Source: Alphaproteobacteria bacterium (lineage in GTDB: Bacteria > Pseudomonadota > Alphaproteobacteria > Reyranellales > Reyranellaceae). From it: a DNA stretch of 8,822 nucleotides. Positions 1 through 6,562 of this stretch are shown here, piece by piece; within the stretch, counting starts at the first letter, position 1, and every line of letters starts with the position of its first letter. A program made the translations under genes and the position numbers. Under the pieces are notes generated by a model. It made no database searches and was not told where the DNA came from. It was given only the letters and a program-made list of their open reading frames with translations. The DNA lies in NCBI GenBank assembly GCA_013290035.1, contig JABCYT010000099.1, positions 1 to 8,822 on the forward strand, written 5' to 3'.

Positions 1-747
1 GCCCAGCCCGTGCAGCATCAGGTAGGGCAGCTGCACATGCTCCGCCGCGGCGCGCGCGTCGTCCATCAGGTCGACCAGCCCGTAGGCCATGTCCACCCGC
101 GCCGCGCGCAGCATCATCGGATCGTTGCGCAGCTTATCCATGGTCTTGGGATTGTCGGTCGGCTGGAAGTCGATCGAAGTCGGGCCGTTGGGAAACCACG
201 GAACGGTGTGGGCGACGAACCACAAACCGGCGCTGGCAACTGGCCCGATGGTGTCGCGCGAGCGCAGTGCCGCCGAGGCCAGGATCAGCCCGTCGACCTC
301 GATGCCCTGGTCGGCGGCGACTAGGGCCACCGCGCCGCCCATGCTCTCGCCGGCGAGATAGAGCGGCACGCCCGGATATTGGGCGCGCAGCAGCACCGCC
401 ATCGCCTTGGCGTCATCGACAAGGGCCGCCGTGCCGGGCCACCGGCCGCGCGTCGGGCTCTTGCCGAAGCCGCGTTGATCATAGGAATAGGTGGTGATGC
501 CGGCCTTGGCCCAGATCTCCGCCGGCTCGTCCCATGCCTTGCGGTAGTCGCCAAAGCCGTGCAGGCCCAGGATCACCGCGTTTGGCGGACCGTTTGCCGC
601 GGGCCAGACTTCCACCGGCAGCACTGTGCCGTCGGCTGCGACATAACGCTCAGCCGTGAGCGAGGGCTGGCGCACCGCGCTGCCTGCCGGAATGACCGTG
701 GGCGCGCAGGCGGAAAGCATGACCGCGAGGGCAGCGGCGGCTATCAT
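1..747 (-). CDS. Alpha/beta-hydrolase lipoprotein (monoacylglycerol lipase/lysophospholipase-like), 3' end beyond window
   Basis: 249 residues are visible and the C-terminus is missing. The N-terminus has a short hydrophobic stretch ending in the lipobox L-S-A-C (residues 11-14), so Cys14 is a likely lipidation site and the enzyme should be anchored on the outer face of the inner membrane or on the outer membrane. The fold is the Hydrolase_4 type: oxyanion-region HG at 63-64, YDQRGFGKS at about 89-97, and the nucleophile elbow GESMGG at 133-138, making Ser135 the catalytic serine. The triad Asp and His would follow LPYLMLHG (240-247) and lie outside the window. Such enzymes hydrolyse ester bonds of monoacylglycerols, lysophospholipids or similar small esters; the substrate here is unknown. 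The ATG at 747 is chosen because it gives a compact lipoprotein signal. An in-frame ATG about 48 nt upstream would add [16 protein letters not shown] and overlap the divergent gene. No clear Shine-Dalgarno precedes either. Confidence 0.85.
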   Translation of the reverse strand, partial: MIAAAALAVMLSACAPTVIPAGSAVRQPSLTAERYVAADGTVLPVEVWPAANGPPNAVILGLHGFGDYRKAWDEPAEIWAKAGITTYSYDQRGFGKSPTRGRWPGTAALVDDAKAMAVLLRAQYPGVPLYLAGESMGGAVALVAADQGIEVDGLILASAALRSRDTIGPVASAGLWFVAHTVPWFPNGPTSIDFQPTDNPKTMDKLRNDPMMLRAARVDMAYGLVDLMDDARAAAEHVQLPYLMLHGLG

Positions 748-760
748 GCGCCGGCGTGAG

Positions 761-765
761 AGGAG
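761..765 (+). promoter_or_regulatory. Ribosome binding site AGGAG fixing a GTG start
   Basis: AGGAG lies 7 nt before the GTG at 773. It favours that GTG over the in-frame ATG at 746, which would add nine arginine-rich residues (MRRRERSGI) and has no such site. Confidence 0.7.
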
Positions 766-772
766 TGGGATC

Positions 773-958
773 GTGACCGAGCCTTTTGAAATCATCACTG
801 TCGATACCGACCGCGTCGCCTGCGATGGCGGTGGCGGCGCTTTGGGGCACCCTAAAGTCTACCTTAACCTGGGCGAAGAGGGGCGTGTCGAGTGCCCCTA
901 TTGCAGCAGGCTCTATGTGTTGCGCGAGGGCGCCCGCGCCGGCACGCACGCCCATTGA
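773..958 (+). CDS. Zinc-finger (zf-CHCC) protein, NDUFS6-like
   Basis: 61 residues, starting at GTG. The sequence shows the zf-CHCC pattern: Cys17 in the CDGGGG segment, His26 in GHPKVYLNL, and Cys41/Cys44 in [10 protein letters not shown], giving a Cys-His-Cys-Cys zinc site. This is the small family related to the mitochondrial complex I subunit NDUFS6, which in alphaproteobacteria such as Paracoccus is an accessory complex I subunit. A role in complex I is known for the family but not shown here, as no nuo genes are in the window. The first codons encode [16 protein letters not shown], typical of the alphaproteobacterial members. The next gene starts 10 nt after the stop, and its ribosome binding site overlaps this stop codon, so the two are probably cotranslated from one message. 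Confidence 0.88.
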   Translation: MTEPFEIITVDTDRVACDGGGGALGHPKVYLNLGEEGRVECPYCSRLYVLREGARAGTHAH

Positions 959-968
959 GAGATCGGCC

Positions 969-1427
969 GTGAAACAGCTCGGCGTCGGCTGGAATTGGCG
1001 CGATCTTGCGATCGGCGACCGCTTCGTCACCTATGGCCGGACGCTGTTCGAGGCTGATCTGCTGAATTTCGTGACGCTTTGCGGCTTTTCCGAGGAGCTG
1101 TTCACCAACAAGGAATACATCAAAAGCCACGCTCCCATGCGCGGCGGGCATCCCGTGCCGGGCGCGCTGGTCTATTCCATGGCCGAAGGGCTGGTCATCC
1201 CGACCACGTTGCAGGGCTCGGGGCTCGCCTTCCTGTCGATGGGGTTCGATATCAAGGGCCCGACCTATGTCGGCGATACCATCCATGTCGAGATCGAACT
1301 CACCGAGATCAAGCCGACGTCCAAGGATCCGTCACGGGCGCTGGTCCGCACCACCAACACCGTAAACAACCAGAAGGGCGAGACGGTGCTGGTCTACACG
1401 CCGCTTCGCATGCTGCAGGGTCGCTAA
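969..1427 (+). CDS. MaoC-like hot-dog acyl-CoA protein with degenerate hydratase motif
   Basis: 152 residues from a GTG start. GAGAGA at 957-962 lies 6 nt upstream and overlaps the preceding stop. The overall pattern fits the MaoC/FAS1-like hot-dog fold: a GDRF turn at about 16-19, a central-helix segment ending VPGALVYSMAEGL (63-75), then beta strands with YVGDTIHVEIEL and a C-terminal GETVLVYTPL. Family hydratases use Asp and His within G-D-x-N-P-x-H. Here the aligned stretch reads C-G-F-S-E-E-L-F (38-45), with Phe40 and Phe45 at the Asp and His positions. (R)-specific hydratase activity is therefore doubtful; thioesterase-like or acyl-CoA-binding roles remain open. The following crotonase begins 1 nt after the stop, which suggests the two act on the same CoA ester. 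The MaoC assignment is firm at fold level, weak at the level of reaction. Confidence 0.82.
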   Translation: MKQLGVGWNWRDLAIGDRFVTYGRTLFEADLLNFVTLCGFSEELFTNKEYIKSHAPMRGGHPVPGALVYSMAEGLVIPTTLQGSGLAFLSMGFDIKGPTYVGDTIHVEIELTEIKPTSKDPSRALVRTTNTVNNQKGETVLVYTPLRMLQGR

Positions 1428-1428
1428 T

Positions 1429-2208
1429 ATGGCAAAGGTTGCGATCGACAAGGACGGCCCGGTGACGGTCGTTTCGATCAACCGCTTCGCCGAGGCGCGC
1501 AACGCCGTCGATCCCGAGACCGCGCTGCTGCTGCGCGAGGCCTTCCTCGCCTTCGACGCCGACGAGAGCCAGTCGGTCGCCATCCTGACCGGCCGCGGCG
1601 GCACCTTCTGCGCCGGCTACGACCTCAAGGTGGCGGCTGCCCGTACGACGCCTGCCCTGCATAATCCCGCAGGACCAGGGCCGATGGGGCCGACGCGTCA
1701 TCTTCTCACCAAGCCGGTGGTCGCCGCCGTCGAAGGCTACGCCGTGGCCGGCGGCCTCGAGCTGGCGCTGTGGTGCGACATGCGCGTGGCGTCCGAGAGC
1801 GCGAAATTCGGCGTGTTCTGCCGGCGCTGGGGCGTGCCCCTGATCGACGGCGGCACAGTGCGCCTGCCGCGCCTGATCGGCCATAGCCGCGCCCTCGACA
1901 TGATCCTGACTGGCCGCGAGGTTGGCGCCCGCGAAGCCTACGACTGGGGCTTGGCGAATCGTCTGGTGCCCGAAGGCCAGGCGCTGGCCGAGGCGCGGAC
2001 CCTGGCTCTGCAGCTCGCCAAATTTCCGCAGACTTGCCTGCGCTCCGATCGCCGCTCGTCCTACGAGCAGTGGAGCCTCGAAGTCGCCCTGGCGCTGGTC
2101 AACGAGGCCCGGTGCGGCCTGCCGGCGCTGCAGGCCGAGGCGCGTTCCGGCGCCGCCCGTTTTGCCGCTGGCAAGGGTCGCGGCGGGAGCTTCGGCGACA
2201 TCGAATAG
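1429..2208 (+). CDS. Crotonase-fold (enoyl-CoA hydratase/isomerase family) protein, copy 1
   Basis: 259 residues, normal length for a single-domain crotonase. Oxyanion-hole segments are present: CAGYDLK (61-67) and the EGYAVAGGLELAL block (102-114). Glu111 in GGLEL aligns with Glu144 of rat mitochondrial enoyl-CoA hydratase. The second catalytic Glu (Glu164, in FGQPE) is replaced: this protein reads FGVFCRRWG (127-135), putting Cys131 there. The C-terminal helices (about 200-259) include GAARFAAGKG, which often closes this subfamily. It probably acts on a CoA thioester as an isomerase, a one-base hydratase, or another crotonase-superfamily reaction; the substrate cannot be read from sequence. 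The ATG follows the MaoC stop by 1 nt, implying translational coupling. It converges with the STAS-like gene, the stops being 2 nt apart with no room for a terminator. A second crotonase with the same FGVFxRRWGVP signature sits at 3660-4427. Confidence 0.9.
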   Translation: MAKVAIDKDGPVTVVSINRFAEARNAVDPETALLLREAFLAFDADESQSVAILTGRGGTFCAGYDLKVAAARTTPALHNPAGPGPMGPTRHLLTKPVVAAVEGYAVAGGLELALWCDMRVASESAKFGVFCRRWGVPLIDGGTVRLPRLIGHSRALDMILTGREVGAREAYDWGLANRLVPEGQALAEARTLALQLAKFPQTCLRSDRRSSYEQWSLEVALALVNEARCGLPALQAEARSGAARFAAGKGRGGSFGDIE

Positions 2209-2210
2209 CG

Positions 2211-2588
2211 TCAGGACGCGGGCGACTGCTCGTCCAGCCAGCGGCGGGCCACGTGGAGCTCGCGGAAGATCTTGATCGGACGGTCGGCTTCGGCCAGGGC
2301 CGTGAACATGCGAGCCTGGCCGTAGCTTTTCTCGGTCGTGGCCACGATGGCGAGCGGGCCGATCGGGCCCAGTGGAATGTAGGCGCGGATGCGCCCGCCA
2401 AGCGCCATCAGATCGTCCTCATCGAGCTTCATCGTGGCGCCGGTCGTGTCGAAAATCTTGCGATACGGCAAAGCGCCCACCGCCAGGACGTCGTCGAGAT
2501 AGTCCTCGATGTCCTTCAAACGAAGCTCGTCCTTGGCGACAGCGATCACCAGACGTGTCGGATGGGAGACCGTCCATTGCAGCGGCAT
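2211..2588 (-). CDS. SpoIIAA/STAS-like small protein
   Basis: 125 residues, no signal peptide or membrane segment. It alternates predicted strands and helices: a first strand TRLVIAVAKDEL (11-22), a helix with DIEDYLDDV (26-34), the strand YRKIFDTTG (42-50), the helix EDDLMALGGRIRAY (57-70), a strand PLAIVATTE (78-86), and a C-terminal RPIKIFRELHVARRWLDE (103-120). This order resembles the SpoIIAA-like/STAS domain, in which YRKIFDxTG corresponds to the central strand and loop. The assignment rests on pattern memory, and no partner (anti-sigma factor, transporter) is visible. It lies 49 nt downstream of the quinone oxidoreductase on the same strand and may be the last gene of that transcript. 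No clear Shine-Dalgarno precedes the ATG. Function unknown; a cytosolic regulatory or lipid-binding role is possible. Confidence 0.72.
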   Translation of the reverse strand: MPLQWTVSHPTRLVIAVAKDELRLKDIEDYLDDVLAVGALPYRKIFDTTGATMKLDEDDLMALGGRIRAYIPLGPIGPLAIVATTEKSYGQARMFTALAEADRPIKIFRELHVARRWLDEQSPAS

Positions 2589-2637
2589 GCAACCCGAATA
2601 TGCCGGAAGGTCGCCGACGGCGACAAGCCTCTCTCTG

Positions 2638-3660
2638 CTACGGCACCAGCACGGCCTTGCCGACGACGGTGCGTTCCTCGATCAGCTTGAACGCCTGCAC
2701 CCAGTCTGCAAGGTCGAACGTGCCGGCGATGGTGGCCTTGAGCTTGTCCTGGGTGAACCAGCGCATCAGCTCCCTCTGCGCTTCGGCCACAAGGGCGCGG
2801 CGCCGGTCGATGGCTGCGGCCTCCTTGGGCGTCGGTGGGGCCTTGCCGCCCCAGCCGGTGTAGTAGCCATAGTAGAAGCCGATCACCGTCACGTTCTTGA
2901 CCAGCAGGATGTTGGCCGGGATCTGCGGGATGGTGCCGCTGGCGAAGCCTATCGGGAGCAGCCGTCCCTCCGGGGCCACGCAGCGCAGCGAGACGTCGAA
3001 TGCCTCGCCGCCGACTGGGTCGTAGATCACGTCGGCGCCGCGCCCGCCGGTCAGCTCGAGCACCCGCGCGCGCAGATCCTCGGTGCGGTAGTCGATCAGG
3101 TGGTCGGCGCCGGCTTCGCGGGCGGCCGCGAGCTTTTCAGCGCCGCCCGCCGAAGCGATCACGAGGGCGCCCATGGCCTTGCCGACCTCGATCGCCGTCA
3201 GGCCCGACCCGCCGCCGGCGCCGTGCACCAGCAGCACTTCGCCCGGCTGCAGGTCGGCCTTCCATTTGAGCGCGCCGTAGGCCGTCGGATAGAGCGTCGG
3301 GAAGTTGGTCGCCTGGGCGTAGGGCATGGTTTCAGGAAGCGCCACGGCGTTCGCGGCGGTGGCCACGGCATATTCGGCATAGGCGCCCTGGCTGACGCCC
3401 GTGGTGATGCGCTGGCCGACCGCGAGGCCGGTGACGCCGGGGCCGAGCTTCACCACGTGGCCCGCCATCTCGTTACCCGGCACGTAGGGCAGCGCGGGCC
3501 TGTTCTGGTGCTTGCCCTGCACGCCCAACAGGGCGGCGAAGCTCACGCCGGCCGCGCCGACCCGCACCAGGATCTCGCCCGCCTTGGGCTCGGGCATGGC
3601 CAGGTCGGTGATCTTGAGATTCTCGACCGGCCCATAGGCCTCGCACACCAGCGCCCGCAT
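2638..3660 (-). CDS. Zinc-independent NADPH:quinone oxidoreductase (MDR superfamily)
   Basis: 340 residues, usual length for quinone-oxidoreductase-type medium-chain dehydrogenases/reductases. The N-terminal catalytic domain has PGNEMAG (61-67), the MDR core motif without a catalytic zinc ligand, and no structural-zinc cysteine cluster. The cofactor domain starts with VHGAGGGSG (145-153), followed by the Rossmann helix and IDYRTED (189-195). DVIYDPVGG (210-218) is typical of the quinone reductase/enoyl reductase branch. It probably transfers hydride from NADPH to a quinone or an alpha,beta-unsaturated carbonyl; a trans-2-enoyl-CoA-type substrate would suit the crotonase neighbour. The ATG at 3660 is preferred over the TTG one codon earlier: it overlaps the crotonase stop in TGATG, and GAGAGG lies about 5 nt upstream. 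The 1-nt overlap points to coupled translation with the crotonase. Confidence 0.9.
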   Translation of the reverse strand: MRALVCEAYGPVENLKITDLAMPEPKAGEILVRVGAAGVSFAALLGVQGKHQNRPALPYVPGNEMAGHVVKLGPGVTGLAVGQRITTGVSQGAYAEYAVATAANAVALPETMPYAQATNFPTLYPTAYGALKWKADLQPGEVLLVHGAGGGSGLTAIEVGKAMGALVIASAGGAEKLAAAREAGADHLIDYRTEDLRARVLELTGGRGADVIYDPVGGEAFDVSLRCVAPEGRLLPIGFASGTIPQIPANILLVKNVTVIGFYYGYYTGWGGKAPPTPKEAAAIDRRRALVAEAQRELMRWFTQDKLKATIAGTFDLADWVQAFKLIEERTVVGKAVLVP

Positions 3661-4427
3661 CAATGCCTCTCGAATTTTCCGTGCCGGCCCTCGCCCTGGG
3701 CGAAGCGCGCCGCGCCTTTCTGCGATTCCCGACGACGCGCCGCCAGTGACAATTCCATTTCGCGATGCACCGCCGCCTGCTGATCGCGGTCGAAGCTTTC
3801 ATAGGCCGATTGGCGGTCCGACAGCATGGCGATCGGCGGGAATCCGGCGATCTCGCGCGCCAGCTTCTCGGCCTCGGCTCGCGTCGTGCCGTGCGCCACC
3901 TTGCGTGTGGCGAGGCCGATGGCGATCGCCTCGTCGGCGCCGACGGCGCGGCCGGTCAGCAGCATGTCGAGCGCGCGGCCTTGGCCCACGATCCGCGGCA
4001 GGCGCACCGTGGTGCCGTCGCTCATCGGCACGCCCCAGCGGCGCGAGAACACGCCGAAGGTCGCGGTGTCGTCGACGATGCGGATGTCGCAGAACAGTGC
4101 AACGCCAAGTCCGCCCGCGCAGGCATGGCCCTCGATGGCGGCGATCACCGGCTTGCCAAGCGGGGTACGCAGCGGGCCCTCGTCGCTGCCGGCCCACGGG
4201 AAATAGTCGGTGCCGGAGCCCAGCTGCTTCAGATCGGCGCCGGCGCAGAACGCGCCGCCGGCGCCGGTCAGCACCGCGACCTGCGCAACGGGATCGGCCT
4301 CGAAGGCCTTGAAGGCGGCGGTGAGGGCATGGGCGGCCTCGTTGTCGAGGGCATTTTTAACCTGCGGCCGGTTGATGACGAGAGTGGTGACGGGTCCCGC
4401 GGTCTCGACCAGGATTTTCGCAGTCAT
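3660..4427 (-). CDS. Crotonase-fold protein, copy 2, lacking both catalytic glutamates
   Basis: 255 residues with a full crotonase core: NALDNE near 25-30, oxyanion-hole segments CAGADLK (61-67) and EGHACAGGLGVAL (99-111), then FGVFSRRWGVP (124-134) and VRLPRIVGQGRALDMLLTGR (141-160). Compared with rat enoyl-CoA hydratase, the Glu144 position is Gly108 (GGLGV) and the Glu164 position is Ser128. Both usual acid/base residues are therefore gone, and classical hydration of enoyl-CoA is unlikely; CoA-thioester binding should persist. It shares the FGVFxRRWGVP block and the C-terminal GAARFAxGxGRxG with the crotonase at 1429-2208, so the two are same-subfamily paralogues. GAGGAA at 4433-4438 lies 5 nt before the ATG and overlaps the upstream stop. 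The stop overlaps the start of the quinone oxidoreductase. Reaction unknown. Confidence 0.9.
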   Translation of the reverse strand: MTAKILVETAGPVTTLVINRPQVKNALDNEAAHALTAAFKAFEADPVAQVAVLTGAGGAFCAGADLKQLGSGTDYFPWAGSDEGPLRTPLGKPVIAAIEGHACAGGLGVALFCDIRIVDDTATFGVFSRRWGVPMSDGTTVRLPRIVGQGRALDMLLTGRAVGADEAIAIGLATRKVAHGTTRAEAEKLAREIAGFPPIAMLSDRQSAYESFDRDQQAAVHREMELSLAARRRESQKGAARFAQGEGRHGKFERH

Positions 4428-4436
4428 GTCACTTCC

Positions 4437-4817
4437 TCAGCGAACGGTCGCGAGCTCGTCCTCGAGCTGCGAGTTCGAGCGCAGCGGCGTGCGGAAGTAC
4501 CACCAGTTCTTCTGCGGCGTCCATTTCTCCTTGCGCGCGGTGCCCTTGCCCCACACGCAGTTCTTGAAGTCGCGGGTCGCCATCATGAAGCCCTTGTCGG
4601 CCCCGTCGAGCTTCAGCGCGTGGTCGCCCATCTCCTCGCGGCTGAACATCGGCAGCGCCTCGAGGATCAGCTCGCGCACATCGACGTCGTTCAGCCAGTT
4701 GTCGAGATCGAAGCTGTAGTCGGCGACGGCGAGACCCGCCGTGAACTCCGCCCACTGGTCGATCAACTCGCGCAGGTCGGCGACGTCGGGCGGGCCGGGC
4801 GGCGGCGGTGGCTTCAT
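4437..4817 (-). CDS. Unknown small protein with acidic N-terminal half; possible partner/immunity protein of the preceding gene
   Basis: 126 residues, no signal or membrane segment, so probably cytosolic. I do not recognise a family. It opens with a proline run (KPPPPPGPP, 2-10). Residues 11-65 are strongly acidic (15 Asp/Glu against 4 Lys/Arg in the first 65 residues) and hold DLDNWLNDVDVRELI (37-51). The second half is basic and aromatic, with KNWWYFRTPL at 103-112. Its ATG overlaps the stop of the colicin D/BECR-like gene by 4 nt (ATGA), and the crotonase follows 9 nt after its stop. A short cytosolic acidic protein coupled to a gene for a membrane-targeted nuclease-like protein is the arrangement expected for an immunity protein. 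That is inference from context only; it could equally be an operon member of unrelated function. Confidence 0.75.
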   Translation of the reverse strand: MKPPPPPGPPDVADLRELIDQWAEFTAGLAVADYSFDLDNWLNDVDVRELILEALPMFSREEMGDHALKLDGADKGFMMATRDFKNCVWGKGTARKEKWTPQKNWWYFRTPLRSNSQLEDELATVR

Positions 4818-5275
4818 TCGCCGCGCTCCGCCTGGCGGCGATAGTAGCGCTCGCCGTCGTTGGGCTTGAAGAAAGTGCGGATGACGCCGTTGGGATTGTA
4901 GGCGATGAAGGCGCCGGTCTGCCGGTCGAAGCGTGTCGTGACGCCGTCGGCCCGCACCGTCTGCAGGACCGGGCCTTCGACCCTGGCGTCGCGCAGGAGC
5001 TGCGCCTGGTGCAGGTAGTCCTGCTTGCTGATGTTGCCGAACTCCGCGCCGTGCTTTTCATAATGCTCCTCGAGCCGGCGCGAATCGGCGAAGCCCACGC
5101 CCGGGCCCCAGCCTCGCCCTTCGGTCGAGACGCGGGAATCGGCAATAGCAGGACCGCGCGAATGATCGCGCGCGCCGCGGTCGGAGAGCTGGGTCCAGTA
5201 GACAAAGATCGCGGCCGCCGCCAGCGCGGCCGTCAGCAGGCGGCGCCAGGGCAGGGTGCCCGAACGGACATTCAT
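4814..5275 (-). CDS. Membrane-anchored or secreted protein with colicin D/BECR-like C-terminal domain
   Basis: 153 residues. The N-terminus is a basic stretch followed by a hydrophobic segment (LLTAALAAAAIFVYW, 13-27), acting as a signal anchor or signal peptide; no lipobox is seen. A low-complexity linker runs to about residue 64. The C-terminal part (65-153) has HYEKHGAEFG (71-80), a helix with YLHQAQLLRDA (87-97), VTTRFDRQTGAFIAYNPNG (112-130) and VIRTFFKPNDG (131-141). This order matches my recollection of the colicin D tRNase domain (KHAGDFG with its active-site His, then a strand-turn-strand ending in an aromatic-Lys segment) and of other BECR-fold RNases, so His75 is the candidate catalytic residue. 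The similarity is short and unverified. The gene starts 4 nt after the puuD stop. The ATG at 5275 is chosen; a GTG at 5290 would overlap puuD. No strong Shine-Dalgarno. Confidence 0.78.
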   Translation of the reverse strand: MNVRSGTLPWRRLLTAALAAAAIFVYWTQLSDRGARDHSRGPAIADSRVSTEGRGWGPGVGFADSRRLEEHYEKHGAEFGNISKQDYLHQAQLLRDARVEGPVLQTVRADGVTTRFDRQTGAFIAYNPNGVIRTFFKPNDGERYYRRQAERGE

Positions 5276-5279
5276 GGCG

Positions 5280-6467
5280 CTACTGTGCACCGCCCTTGAA
5301 CCAGCGCGCAATCAGGCGCCGCTCTGCTTCGGTGATATGGGTCATGTTGCCGGGCGGCATGACCCGGGACACCCAGACCTGCTGGTTGATCATCGCAGCC
5401 CGGGCCCGGATCTCCTCCGGTGTCGCCAGGATCACGCCCTTGGGCGGGGCGGCAAAGCCTTCCTGCGTCGGCCGCGTGGCGTGGCAGGGCTGGCAGCGCG
5501 CCTGAAAGATCGGCTGGACCTCAGCGAAGCTGGCCGGCGGCCCGATATCCACGGCGGGGCGCGGCAGGGACAGGATCGCCGTCAGCGCCAGCACGACCAG
5601 CCCGCCGGTCAGCACCAGCGGATCGGGATTGCCCTTGTGGCGCTGCACGAACCACACCCGGATCAGCGCGCCTGCCACCGAGATCAGAATCAGCAGGACC
5701 CAGTTCCACTCGTGGCCGTAGAGGCCGGCATAGTGGTTGCTGATCATGGTGAACAGCACGGGCAGGGTGAAATAGGTGTTGTGGACCGAGCGCTGGCGGC
5801 CCATCGCTCCGTACTTCGGGTCGGGCGTGCGGCCTTCCTCCTTGGCCTTCACCAGCTCGCGCTGGCCGGGGATGATCACGAAGTAAACGTTGAGCACCAT
5901 GATGGTGCCCAGCATGGCGCCGAAATGAAGGTACGCGCCGCGGCCCGAGAACAGGTGGCAGAGCGCCCAGGCCGCGACCCCACAATAGAGGAACAGCAGC
6001 CCGCCCAGGATCGCGTCGTCCTCGCCGAAGGCCGAGCGGCAGAGTCCGTCATAGACCAGCCAGCCCAGCACCAGGAAACCGAGCCCGATGGCGATCGCCT
6101 CGGGCTTGGAAAGCGGCATCACCGAGGGGTCGATCAGGGCGACCTCGGCGCCGTAATAATAGACCAGGCAGAGCAGGAAGAAGCCCGTGATCAGGGTCGT
6201 GTAGGCTTCCCACTTGAACCAGTGCAGTTCGGGCGGCAGCTTGTCGGGCGCCAGGATGAATTTCTTGGCGGTGTAGAAGCCGCCGCCATGGACCGCCCAG
6301 ACCTCGCCGCCGATGCCCTTGGTGGCATCGGCCGGATCGAGCGGCGGCTTCAGGTGATTGTCCAGCCAGATGAAGTAGAACGAGGCGCCGATCCAGGCGA
6401 CGCCCACGACCAAGTGGGCCCAGCGCAGAATGAGATTGAGCCAGTCGGCAACGAAGGCGGCGTCCAT
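5280..6467 (-). CDS. puuD: Membrane-bound urate hydroxylase PuuD with fused cytochrome c domain
   Basis: 395 residues. The first ~310 form the PuuD (formerly DUF989) membrane domain, with several hydrophobic helices including LILRWAHLVVGVAWIGASF (12-30), and the conserved VHGGGFYTAKKF and HWFKWEAYTTLITGFF segments. The last ~83 residues are a cytochrome c domain, with haem-binding CQPCH at 325-329 and Met370 in RVMPPGN as the probable sixth ligand. The family oxidises urate to 5-hydroxyisourate at the inner membrane and passes electrons to the cytochrome rather than making hydrogen peroxide. It would work with hydroxyisourate hydrolase and OHCU decarboxylase, neither of which is in the window. 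The ATG at 6467 has GAGAGA (minus strand, 6472-6477) 4 nt upstream. It is the first gene of the long minus-strand run, and a perfect inverted repeat lies immediately upstream. Confidence 0.95.
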   Translation of the reverse strand: MDAAFVADWLNLILRWAHLVVGVAWIGASFYFIWLDNHLKPPLDPADATKGIGGEVWAVHGGGFYTAKKFILAPDKLPPELHWFKWEAYTTLITGFFLLCLVYYYGAEVALIDPSVMPLSKPEAIAIGLGFLVLGWLVYDGLCRSAFGEDDAILGGLLFLYCGVAAWALCHLFSGRGAYLHFGAMLGTIMVLNVYFVIIPGQRELVKAKEEGRTPDPKYGAMGRQRSVHNTYFTLPVLFTMISNHYAGLYGHEWNWVLLILISVAGALIRVWFVQRHKGNPDPLVLTGGLVVLALTAILSLPRPAVDIGPPASFAEVQPIFQARCQPCHATRPTQEGFAAPPKGVILATPEEIRARAAMINQQVWVSRVMPPGNMTHITEAERRLIARWFKGGAQ

Positions 6468-6480
6468 ATGGTCTCTCGTA

Positions 6481-6509
6481 CCGTCTTGCAGGCCTCGACC
6501 TCAAGACGG
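6481..6509 (-). promoter_or_regulatory. Inverted repeat/leader hairpin just upstream of puuD
   Basis: CCGTCTTG (6481-6488) and CAAGACGG (6502-6509) are perfect complements. AGG/CCT (6490-6492 with 6499-6501) can extend the stem past a one-base bulge, leaving a 6-nt loop. It ends 3 nt from the puuD Shine-Dalgarno. It could act as a protein operator or as an RNA hairpin affecting puuD translation. No convincing sigma70 promoter for puuD was found further upstream. Confidence 0.5.
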
Positions 6510-6562
6510 CAAATCTCGTCCCTTGTCACGCTCGGGATTTTGAGAAGTCACGATATGACGGC

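Noticed and set aside
2509..3783. Long plus-strand open frame (424 codons) opposite the quinone oxidoreductase
   Set aside because: It is the antisense shadow of a clear MDR gene in GC-rich DNA; the translation is His/Gly/Arg-rich with no domain.
3765..4844. Plus-strand open frame (359 codons) opposite crotonase copy 2 and the unknown small gene
   Set aside because: Antisense shadow; the minus strand has motif-bearing, tightly spaced genes with ribosome binding sites.
6525..6552. Two GTCACG copies 22 bp apart upstream of puuD
   Set aside because: Only six bases are shared, which is not convincing as a separate site.
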